Source of the DNA: a bacterium
Lineage (GTDB): Bacteria > Verrucomicrobiota > Lentisphaeria > Victivallales > GWF2-38-69
NCBI GenBank assembly: GCA_021781705.1
Contig: JAJXWI010000004.1
Coordinates: forward strand, 1-64,000
Length of the DNA: 64,000 nt
Reading direction: 5' to 3'
The notes under the pieces are model-generated. The model searched no databases, was not told the DNA's origin, and saw only the letters and a list, made by a program, of their open reading frames with translations. The position numbers were made by a program, and so were the translations under genes. The number at the start of each line of letters is the position of its first letter. Positions within the stretch are counted from its first letter, which is position 1. Positions 27,558-35,578 of the stretch are shown here, piece after piece.

Positions 27558-27692
27558 GGCCCTGACTATTTCTATTCCAATCTTGGCTGGTATGAACTCA
27601 AGATTGATTATAGTGTTACCTTTATTCTTGCTAATAATGCCCTCAATTTCAGGGTGTTAAACCCTGCTTAAAAATTAAATAACTAGCTTATG

Positions 27693-27729
27693 AAAAGCAT
27701 AAAAAAAGACATTCTTAATCTATGCTTTT
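27693..27729. terminator. Intrinsic terminator after the symporter gene
   Basis: A 9-bp stem AAAAGCATA / TATGCTTTT with a 19-base loop, A-rich on one side and T-rich on the other. It lies downstream of the symporter gene (minus strand). Confidence 0.55.
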
Positions 27730-27786
27730 TTTATGAGTATGCAATAAAAAAGAAGTGAAAAGTAGTTTTTATCCGGAGATGTGTAT

Positions 27787-29100
27787 CTAGGAGATATCTG
27801 TGTTCCTACTCTCTTTTCCTGCAATAATCGAGATTGCGGCGCAGCTTATTACTGAGTTGAGAAGGAAAAGAAGGCCATTAAAAAAAGGTTCAAAAAGCAT
27901 TAAAGCAAGAATTATAGGAGATGATGGTATTCCCAAGGGGTCTAGTACTATTTTTATTAAAGCTACCCACAAGACGGCCGCTGCTCCCAGTGCTGACAAA
28001 CCTGCAGCGATAGAGCCCACAAAAATTATTATTATTTCTGAAAATCCTATAGGTATACCATACAATTGCATTGTAAAAATTGACGCGGCAGCAAACAATG
28101 CGATATCCGCATGAATTTCCATTCCCATCCAGAGCGGTGCGGTTGAGCCCACTTTGTTTTTGTCGAACCCAAGTTTTTTTGTCATTACTTTTATTAATGA
28201 GGGCATAGCGACAATATTTTCTGCTACAAATGACAGAACCATTGGTTCTTTAAGGGCTTTTAATATTGTAGCGAACGATTTTTTTGATGCATATTTTACA
28301 ATTAAGATACTTATTATAAATATAATGAGAAACACAAATGCCAAAAGTGCTCCGAGGTTTAGCAGGGAAAAGAATATATTAAAGTCCAAACCAGTCGTTT
28401 CATTAGACATTAAGGAAATAATACCGAATGGTAAAAGATATAAAAGAAGCGTAAGAAAAATATTAAAAGCTTCAAATAGACTGTCGCATAAATTGATAAG
28501 AAATGCGCATGTAGTTGGGGGTATATACTTGAAAAGTAAGCCGAAAATAATAGAGAAAATCAGTATCTCGACCGTTTTTTTGTTAGCCAGAGAACTAAAT
28601 ATGTTGCTAGGGAAAAAACCTGCTATAATTTTTAGTATGCTGGTCTCCTTTTTCTTAACTTCTTTTTCTGTGTCGAGTTCCTTAATGAAATAATAGTTTT
28701 TAAGGATGCTTTTGTCTTCTATATTGTGGTTTTCCCCGCTGTTTATTATAAGCTTTCCTAAATTCTTTGTAGTTTCTGCAGTTGGAGCAGTAATTGGAGA
28801 TATTATAAAGGTTGACAGAATACTTACTCCAGAAATCGCAGAAAAAGTAAGAAACAGAGTAATAAAAATTTTTATTATGAATCCCGAAGAATCCTTAGAT
28901 ATGATAATTTTCCCTATGCTTGATATTATTATGATAGGAAGCATGATCGTACAACACATTTCGATTAACTTAAAATATATTTCACCGAACGGTTCAATCG
29001 CTTTTGTAACCACCGGCGCATAAACTCCGATTATGACTCCCAAAGCCAGAGAGATAATAATGGTCCAATAGCTACTTAATATGTACTTAAGCCTTTTCAT
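27787..29100 (-). CDS. Dicarboxylate/amino acid:cation symporter (DAACS, GltP/DctA-like)
   Basis: 437 residues, about eight membrane segments plus re-entrant loops. The N-terminal WTIIISLALGVIIGVYAP and GEIYFKLIEMCCTIMLPIIIISSI match GltP-type transporters. The second half (STAPLWMGMEIHADIALFAAASIFTMQLYG and AGLSALGAAAVLWVALIKIVLDPLGIP) corresponds to the HP2/TM8 substrate region, though the usual NMDG motif is not evident, so the substrate may differ from glutamate or C4 acids. It follows the solute-binding lipoprotein gene by 11 bases with its own AGGAG site, so both form an operon. Confidence 0.8.
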   Translation of the reverse strand: MKRLKYILSSYWTIIISLALGVIIGVYAPVVTKAIEPFGEIYFKLIEMCCTIMLPIIIISSIGKIIISKDSSGFIIKIFITLFLTFSAISGVSILSTFIISPITAPTAETTKNLGKLIINSGENHNIEDKSILKNYYFIKELDTEKEVKKKETSILKIIAGFFPSNIFSSLANKKTVEILIFSIIFGLLFKYIPPTTCAFLINLCDSLFEAFNIFLTLLLYLLPFGIISLMSNETTGLDFNIFFSLLNLGALLAFVFLIIFIISILIVKYASKKSFATILKALKEPMVLSFVAENIVAMPSLIKVMTKKLGFDKNKVGSTAPLWMGMEIHADIALFAAASIFTMQLYGIPIGFSEIIIIFVGSIAAGLSALGAAAVLWVALIKIVLDPLGIPSSPIILALMLFEPFFNGLLFLLNSVISCAAISIIAGKESRNTDIS

Positions 29101-29111
29101 TTATCTCCTCA

Positions 29112-30023
29112 CTATTCGCATTTATATGCTTCTGGATATTTTTCAATAAGATCATCTACATTAAAGTAAAAATCATGAGATTCCAAGTATAAATTAATAT
29201 AGTCAAACAGATTGGGATTTTTAGGTGAAATTCCGATAGCAATATTGTCATTTTGGTATTTTAATACGTAAGCAGTAGCTGTCAGAGCAATTTCAGGATG
29301 TTTTCTGGAAAGCAATGTTATTTCATTTTCATCACCTAGCACAGCAAGTATTTCATGATTAGTTAGTGCGTTTAACGCTTCTTGAAGTGTAGGGTATTCA
29401 TATATTTGTGCTTTTGGGAAAAGATTATCCGCAAATTCTGCATAGACACTTTCATGAACTCCGATTTTAAATGCATTTTTACACATGTATTTATAGGGAT
29501 TTTCTCTTATGTTGAGCTCTATAGCTTCTTTTTTGCAAACGATTAAGGACTGGCGCAGCCGAGCATATGTGTTGGAAAAGTAAACATATTTAGATCTATC
29601 GAATGTGTGGCTAAGTTCCCCTACAGCTATATCTATTTCTCCAGTATGAAGCTTTTTGAAGAGTTCAGTCTGGTTTGCTATATTATTATCAAATACTGCT
29701 TTTACTCCCAAATGCCTCGCCAAAGAGGTGCTTATTTCTATGTCAAGCCCATCTATGATTTTACCTTCACTATCCTTTATAAGGAATGGAATATCGCCAC
29801 CTTGATATATGCCAACGTTCAAAGTGCCTCTTGTTATTATTTTTTTAATATCTGGGAATACTTCGGACTTAGAATATTGTTCATATCCCATGCTTGTTTT
29901 TTTGATAAGTTTGCCAGAACTATTTTTTGTTTTATCAGTATGTTGTTTTACGTTTTCCTTTCCACATCCTGTCAGGAATATAAGAAATGTCACGACGCAA
30001 AGAGCATATATAGTTTTTTTCAT
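29112..30023 (-). CDS. Extracellular solute-binding lipoprotein, family 3
   Basis: 303 residues. Lipoprotein signal with lipobox LTGC, acylated Cys at position 20. The mature domain is a family 3 (amino acid/cyclohexadienyl dehydratase type) binding protein: RGTLNVGIYQGGDIPFLIKDSEGKIIDGLDIEISTSLARHLGVK, then GEIDIAVGELSHTFDRSKYVYFSNTY. Such proteins normally feed ABC transporters; here the next gene is a secondary DAACS symporter and no ABC genes are near. First gene of the two-gene operon. Confidence 0.85.
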   Translation of the reverse strand: MKKTIYALCVVTFLIFLTGCGKENVKQHTDKTKNSSGKLIKKTSMGYEQYSKSEVFPDIKKIITRGTLNVGIYQGGDIPFLIKDSEGKIIDGLDIEISTSLARHLGVKAVFDNNIANQTELFKKLHTGEIDIAVGELSHTFDRSKYVYFSNTYARLRQSLIVCKKEAIELNIRENPYKYMCKNAFKIGVHESVYAEFADNLFPKAQIYEYPTLQEALNALTNHEILAVLGDENEITLLSRKHPEIALTATAYVLKYQNDNIAIGISPKNPNLFDYINLYLESHDFYFNVDDLIEKYPEAYKCE

Positions 30024-30211
30024 CTATCTATTCCTCTGACTACAATATTTTGATGTTTGGACAGGTGTTAGCTGTAATCGTAGCATACCTGGGGGCGTTA
30101 AACAAGAGCAAAAGGGTAGTAAGAAAATAGGAAATATTTATTAAGGTGCCTGCTCTCTACATAATTAAGTATCAAATTACTGTGAGCGTAATAAAATTGA
30201 AACAAACAGAC

Positions 30212-30823
30212 TTAACATAGTTCGCTTGAGAGGCATAATGAATTAATCCATTTTTCTAATATCAGATAGTACTCTCTTGTTAATGCCGGAAATTCGCTGC
30301 CATTAAGAATGTGGTTTATTAACAATGAGAGGAAGTTCTTATTTCTTTTTTGATCTTCCTGAGAATATGCCAGGTCTTCAGGTAGAAGTCCGTTTTCGTA
30401 AAGGTATGCAAGTTTAATGAAAAATTGTTGGCATCGTTTGTTGTTCGTTAAAGAATCAATATACCGCAATAATGATTTGTAGAGAACAGGACACGATACT
30501 CCATAGTGTTTGTTTCTCATAATGAATGGCACAATTTCAAAGGCTTCTGTGAATCTTTCTGGTGCGTTTGCAAGAGCATCATGGGTTTTTAAAAGTTCTA
30601 GAGTTGTGGGCGATATTAATGCCTTATTTCTATCATAAAAGCTTACCGAAAAAACTCTGAAATAATCGACTTCAGGAAAAGATGTTTTAGAAATTCTTCT
30701 AGCGCCTTTTAAAATAAAATCTATTTTTCCCACATCTGGGCTTAGCCCGGAAACAATAAGACTGCTCTCCTGGTAGGCAGTTTTTCTTAATACTATAAAT
30801 TCTGTAGAAATAAAACGGTTCAT
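30212..30823 (-). CDS. recO: DNA repair protein RecO
   Basis: 203 residues, shorter than the usual 230-250. The N-terminal OB fold fits RecO (EFIVLRKTAYQESSLIVSGLS, GKIDFILKGARRISKTSF). The helical C-terminal part follows, but the zinc-finger cysteines of many RecO proteins are not present. RecO works with RecR to load RecA on SSB-coated DNA. Single gene; its identity rests on the N-terminal half. Confidence 0.75.
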   Translation of the reverse strand: MNRFISTEFIVLRKTAYQESSLIVSGLSPDVGKIDFILKGARRISKTSFPEVDYFRVFSVSFYDRNKALISPTTLELLKTHDALANAPERFTEAFEIVPFIMRNKHYGVSCPVLYKSLLRYIDSLTNNKRCQQFFIKLAYLYENGLLPEDLAYSQEDQKRNKNFLSLLINHILNGSEFPALTREYYLILEKWINSLCLSSELC

Positions 30824-30991
30824 AAAATAAAATTAACTCTTTTAGACTCTTGCAATAAGATAGCACACTTTTACAGGCGTTTATAGATAAAAAGTGTTGA
30901 ATCCTTTGAGTATTGAAACATACTTGTTATCTGGTAGTATAATTTGTATTCATTAATGACTCAGCATGTCAGTATTTAAGGAATAGGAGCT

Positions 30992-32668
30992 ATGAACAGT
31001 ATAGAAGATAGGCAGCTTAAGATAACCTTTGATAATAAAGAAGAAACAACCTGTTTTCCGGGGACTCTAGTAAAAAATATTATCAAGAAACATAGAACCT
31101 ATGATCCGGACCGTACTTATATAGGCGCATTGGTAAATAACAGGGTGGTAACCATGACCTACCCGGTGGACGTAGATTCAGAAATAACAATGCTAACGAT
31201 GGCTGACTCTCATGGCTGGCGTGTTTATAGAAACTCTGTGGCTTTTCTCCTTTCTAAAGCGGCCTATGAATGTTTTCCTGAGTATCAGTTGGAAATCAAG
31301 CATTCCCTGAACGAAAGCTTTTACTGCTCCTTTGATGGCGTTGAGGAAAAAAAACTGCCCGAAATTTTGGTCAAGATTGAGCAGCACATGCGAAAAGATG
31401 TTGAAGATAGGCTTTCTATAGTGAGAAGAAAAGTTCTTCTTGAAGATGCTATTTTTCATTTTGCGTCGAAGGGAAGGGAAGATAAATGTAATCTTTTAAG
31501 GTTTCAGAACCCCCCCAAAGTTGCCGTTTATCTCTGTGGAGATTTTGTAGATCTTGCTCACGGAGCGCTCTCAGAGGATACAAAAGATCTGGAGCACTTT
31601 AAACTTTTGCCCTATGACTCAGGGTTTATTTTGCAATTTCCAGAAAAAAAACTGCCGATACAATTTGTGGAATTCAAAGAGCAGAAGCATCTGTTCGATA
31701 TATTCAAAGCCTATTCAAAATGGGGAAAAACGATAGGAATAAAGACTGTCGGCAATTTAAATGAAATAATAATTCGTGGAGAATTTAAAAGGCTGGTTGA
31801 TGTCGAAGAATGTTTTCAGGAAAAGAAAATAGCTGAAATAGCTGATTGCATATATGCTCGCAAAGATGACGTAAAATGGGTGCTTATTGCTGGTCCGTCT
31901 TCATCAGGGAAAACTACATTTGCATATAGGCTTTTGACTCAGCTTAAGGTTAATGGGATAACACCTGTTGTAATATCAGTGGATAACTATTTTGTAGACA
32001 GGGAAAAAACGCCGAGAGATGAAAGTGGCGACTACGATTTTGAACACATAAATACTCTTGATCTTGATTTGCTGCAAGAGCACTTAAGTCTGCTGGATAA
32101 AGGAGAGGAGGTAGAGATTCCGATATTTGACTTTAAAGAAGGCAGGCGGATGTGGACGGGGCATAGAATCAAGCTTAAGGATCATGAGGTTGGAGTCATA
32201 GAGGGCATACATTCCTTAAATCCTGTAATGACCAGCATTTTGCCTCCTGAAAGAAAATATAAGATTTATATTAATGCTCTCACACAGCTTAACCTTGACT
32301 ATAACAACCGCATATCGACTACAGATTGTAGGCTAATAAGAAGAATAATACGAGACCATAGAACAAGGGGCAACAGGGCGCTAAAAAGCATGAAAATGTG
32401 GGAAAGTGTTAGGGTTGGAGAGAAGCGCTGGATATTCCCTTACCAACAGCAAGCAGACATTGCATTTAGTTCAGCCCTTAATTATGAACTTGCGGTACAA
32501 AAGCCGCTGGTAGAGCCGCTTCTCTGTGAAATAAAGCCATGGCATCCGCAATATTCCGATGCTAGAAGAATATTGGATTTTCTTTCAAACTTTGTTCCGG
32601 CTCCGTCTTATGATATCCCTCGAAGATCGCTGGTGAGAGAATTCATTGGAGGTGGAATTCTAGGATAA
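30992..32668 (+). CDS. Nucleoside kinase with N-terminal TGS-like domain (uridine-kinase family)
   Basis: 558 residues. Residues ~8-70 look like a TGS domain as in threonyl-tRNA synthetase (TCFPGTLVKNIIKKH...YIGALVNNRVV), ~75-250 a ThrRS-like additional domain. The last half is a uridine/phosphoribulokinase-type kinase with Walker A GPSSSGKTTF at about 299-308, ISVDNYFVDREKTPRDESG and VIEGIHSLNPVM. This architecture is known in many anaerobes as a putative nucleoside kinase. GGAG precedes the ATG. Monocistronic. Confidence 0.85.
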   Translation: MNSIEDRQLKITFDNKEETTCFPGTLVKNIIKKHRTYDPDRTYIGALVNNRVVTMTYPVDVDSEITMLTMADSHGWRVYRNSVAFLLSKAAYECFPEYQLEIKHSLNESFYCSFDGVEEKKLPEILVKIEQHMRKDVEDRLSIVRRKVLLEDAIFHFASKGREDKCNLLRFQNPPKVAVYLCGDFVDLAHGALSEDTKDLEHFKLLPYDSGFILQFPEKKLPIQFVEFKEQKHLFDIFKAYSKWGKTIGIKTVGNLNEIIIRGEFKRLVDVEECFQEKKIAEIADCIYARKDDVKWVLIAGPSSSGKTTFAYRLLTQLKVNGITPVVISVDNYFVDREKTPRDESGDYDFEHINTLDLDLLQEHLSLLDKGEEVEIPIFDFKEGRRMWTGHRIKLKDHEVGVIEGIHSLNPVMTSILPPERKYKIYINALTQLNLDYNNRISTTDCRLIRRIIRDHRTRGNRALKSMKMWESVRVGEKRWIFPYQQQADIAFSSALNYELAVQKPLVEPLLCEIKPWHPQYSDARRILDFLSNFVPAPSYDIPRRSLVREFIGGGILG

Positions 32669-32791
32669 GAAGAATTTCTTCGCAAATAAGTTGGAATGAA
32701 TTTTTCCGATCAGTTGAACCCTTAAATAAAACTTGCATCTGAGTTGCGTGGTGGCGGGATTAAATTAACAAGATTCAAAATGAGGAGGTTT

Positions 32792-34492
32792 TTAGGACTC
32801 TTTCACTATTTTAGGTGCGAATAAGTCTATGTTACTGATAAAAATATCAACAAGGGTAGGATCAAATAAAACGCCCTTATTTTTTTTAAAAAAATCAGTA
32901 ACTTCATTAATGCTCCAATTGTCCTTGTAGACTCTCTCAGAAATCAATGCATCAAATACATCTACAATAGTAACTATTCTTGCGGATAAAGGAATATCCT
33001 CTCCTGCCAATCCATTGGGATAACCCTTTCCGCACCATTGCTCATGGTGATAAAATGCAATATCTTTAGCCGTACTTAAAAGTAGGGAATTGCTGTTTTC
33101 TAACATTTTGGCCCCAATACTCGTATGACTCTTTATGATTTCAAATTCTTCGGAATCAAGTTTTCCTGGTTTTCTCAATATTTGATCACTAATTCCTATT
33201 TTGCCAATATCGTGCAGCAAGCTGGCCTGCCCTATAATTTCCGATTTCGATTCGTCTAAACCACATTTTCTTGCAAGAAGTTTGGAATATTCACTTATCC
33301 TTTTGACATGGGTTCCGGTATCTGTGTCTCTTTTTTCTGCAGCTATGGCAAGGCGTAAAATGGTATCTTCTCTGGAAAGTTTAAGTTCTTTTGTCCTTTC
33401 GTCTACTAGATCCTCCAACGAGTTGTTGACATTCTTAATCGTTGCTATCATTTTAATAAATTCTTTGGTAAGAGTGCCAATTTCATCTTTTCTTGTTGAG
33501 TCTATATTTACTGTTAAGTCTTTTGTAGTTTGTATGTTGTGGATATTATGCGTTAGACTGGAAATAGGAGTTATTAAAAATTTTTGCACCACTTCGCCGG
33601 AAACCAATAATAATATCACACACGCAATCAGTACTGCTACAACAAAAGAATTCAGGGTTTTGCTGGCAATCAAGTAAATATCTCTGGGGACAATTACTTT
33701 CATTAGCAAAGGATTTTCTTTTCCAAGTACTCCCAAATAAGAATACAAAAACAGTTCATCGTTTTTTTGAACAGCATAAGAAAGATGATAGCTTTTATCT
33801 ATCCCGTCAATTATATCCTTAAAGTTGCCATAGTTATTTCTAGTGATTTCGTACAGTTTAAAGGGAACCTTTATACTATCAGAAAGAGACTTTATATAAT
33901 CGGCGGTAAGAAATCTCCCTGTTATCACACTTCCTCTACAGCTGGTTCTGTCCGATTTTAATATAGGGCTTAATGCAATCATTATCGGCCCGTAGCTGCT
34001 CATCAAAACCCCGGAAATCACATTTTTTTTGTAATTTATCATTTTGTCATTATATAAAAAATTTTCATATTTTGTCAGGATTAAATTATTAACTTTTTCT
34101 AAGGCTATGGTTTCCGATATTCCTGGATTCAAATGTTTATTTAAAACTTTACCCCAGATTAAAACTTTATTTTCATTATAAAAAAGAATAATATCGAGAT
34201 TGTTGTCCGAAAAGGTGCTGGCTGTCAGATTCACATTCTTGTAAGCCTCGTTCCCTGTGTTTACAAAGTTATAAGTATCATCCCACGTCGCCCAATCATG
34301 TGCGGTTTCCGACATGGTTTTTAATGCGTTTTTTATTGTGTCCTGGGAACGTCCGACATCTTTATCAGCTAGTGAAAGTTCTATTTGTTCAATGGATGGT
34401 ATCAGGAAATATTCGTAAGACAATAGAACTATTATTGTGCTTATTATCATGATAGCCAGCAAAATCAAAGAGAACTGATGTCTTAATTTCAT
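32792..34492 (-). CDS. Membrane sensor with CHASE4, HAMP and HD-GYP domains (c-di-GMP phosphodiesterase)
   Basis: 566 residues. One membrane helix near residues 8-28, a periplasmic CHASE4 domain with HDWATWDDTYNFVN, a second helix near 277-300, HAMP, and a C-terminal HD-GYP domain from about 375: EKRDTDTGTHVKRI, SLLHDIGKIGI, KSHTSIGAKML, HHEQWCGKGYPNGLAG and DVFDALISERVYK. The metal ligands are in place; the usual Asp in HHExxDGxGYP is Cys here. Likely degrades c-di-GMP in response to an external cue. Single gene. Confidence 0.87.
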   Translation of the reverse strand: MKLRHQFSLILLAIMIISTIIVLLSYEYFLIPSIEQIELSLADKDVGRSQDTIKNALKTMSETAHDWATWDDTYNFVNTGNEAYKNVNLTASTFSDNNLDIILFYNENKVLIWGKVLNKHLNPGISETIALEKVNNLILTKYENFLYNDKMINYKKNVISGVLMSSYGPIMIALSPILKSDRTSCRGSVITGRFLTADYIKSLSDSIKVPFKLYEITRNNYGNFKDIIDGIDKSYHLSYAVQKNDELFLYSYLGVLGKENPLLMKVIVPRDIYLIASKTLNSFVVAVLIACVILLLVSGEVVQKFLITPISSLTHNIHNIQTTKDLTVNIDSTRKDEIGTLTKEFIKMIATIKNVNNSLEDLVDERTKELKLSREDTILRLAIAAEKRDTDTGTHVKRISEYSKLLARKCGLDESKSEIIGQASLLHDIGKIGISDQILRKPGKLDSEEFEIIKSHTSIGAKMLENSNSLLLSTAKDIAFYHHEQWCGKGYPNGLAGEDIPLSARIVTIVDVFDALISERVYKDNWSINEVTDFFKKNKGVLFDPTLVDIFISNIDLFAPKIVKES

Positions 34493-34660
34493 GCTATATA
34501 AAACCTAAACTACAGATAATATTTAGATAACGATCTAGTCGTACATTATAAATAATAATATCAAATTATACCATGTGCAAAACTCAGAAAACTCGGCTTA
34601 AAATGCATAGTTGGTAAAAAATGCTGTCGTCGTTAAAAAACCAGACACCAGGCGCCTGCA

Positions 34661-34695
34661 ATAAAAAACCCTGAAACTTAGCAGTCTAGTTTCAG
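34661..34695 (-). terminator. Intrinsic terminator
   Basis: On the minus strand CTGAAAC...GTTTCAG (7 bp, 11-base loop) followed by GGTTTTTTATT. It ends the transcript of the exported protein gene at 34729-35376. The rest of 34493-34728 shows no gene. Confidence 0.75.
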
Positions 34696-34728
34696 TGTTG
34701 ATAATATCAAACGATTAAGCTGTATGCA

Positions 34729-35376
34729 TTACTTCATGTCGTCTACCACCCAATCGGAATCATACATTTTTATTCTTAATTTGCTAGGGGAGGTGGAGAT
34801 TTCTGGGAATCGTGAGACACAAGAGGTGTCCCAATTAAAAGCATTACCTGCGTATAGCGAGGTTGTATTTATTCCTGCGGCATATGCATAAGCTTCGATT
34901 GGTGTTTGGTTTCTTCGTATTGTATGATATCTGTTAATCAGATCTTCAGCAGAAAGATTTTCGATATAGTATTTGGATATGTCACCGTATCCTAAGCAGT
35001 AGTTGTGTAACACTCGTATGGCTACATATGGGGATGGGGATAATGAACGCAATTTGCGATATACATCGGACCATTGGATAGTCTTGGCAATGTTCTCTAC
35101 AGTGAAAAGCATTCGTAGGTGCATTGAGTTTGGGCTTGCGCCCGCTGAATGCAGATCTTTTTGGGTGATTATCAGCATTAGGTTGATTACAGTTTGTTTT
35201 AATTGTTCAGGTGTCATATCTCTTATATCTTGAGATATTTTTAGTTTCAGCTCTTCTTCATCTATACTTACCCCGCTTAGGGGATCCAGAGCAGGAGCTG
35301 CTTGCGTTACAGCAGTGGTGCCGAATAGTCCCCATGCTATGAGTCCAATGAAAATGTTTAACATGATTTTATTCAT
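34729..35376 (-). CDS. Exported protein of unknown function
   Basis: 215 residues. A signal peptide covers about the first 26 residues (cleavage probably after TQAA). The mature part is mostly helical (LKLKISQDIRDMTPEQLKQT, LMLIITQKDL) with a loop-rich C terminus containing AYAAGINTTSLYAGNAFNWD. No family recognised. GAGG precedes the ATG and a good terminator follows. A short run (YAAGIN...W) faintly resembles the broken gene at 51790-52267. Confidence 0.6.
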   Translation of the reverse strand: MNKIMLNIFIGLIAWGLFGTTAVTQAAPALDPLSGVSIDEEELKLKISQDIRDMTPEQLKQTVINLMLIITQKDLHSAGASPNSMHLRMLFTVENIAKTIQWSDVYRKLRSLSPSPYVAIRVLHNYCLGYGDISKYYIENLSAEDLINRYHTIRRNQTPIEAYAYAAGINTTSLYAGNAFNWDTSCVSRFPEISTSPSKLRIKMYDSDWVVDDMK

Positions 35377-35522
35377 TTTTTACCTCGCGCGTGTTAATTT
35401 TGTTTGTAGTTTTATTCTCACAATTTGTGCTTAAAATGAATCATTCTTTAATAAAATGGGATATTATATCTCTATTTTTTTAACGGACTAATGGTATTTG
35501 TAAAAAACATGAAAATTTCGTT

Positions 35523-35557
35523 ATCATCTTGCATGACGGCAATTCCAGCAAGATGAT
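35523..35557 (-). terminator. Hairpin downstream of valS
   Basis: A perfect 10-bp stem ATCATCTTGC / GCAAGATGAT with a 15-base loop, 22 bases beyond the valS stop. The T tract on the minus strand is weak, so termination is likely but not certain. Confidence 0.5.
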
Positions 35558-35578
35558 TTGCATTTCAGATAATCCGTG

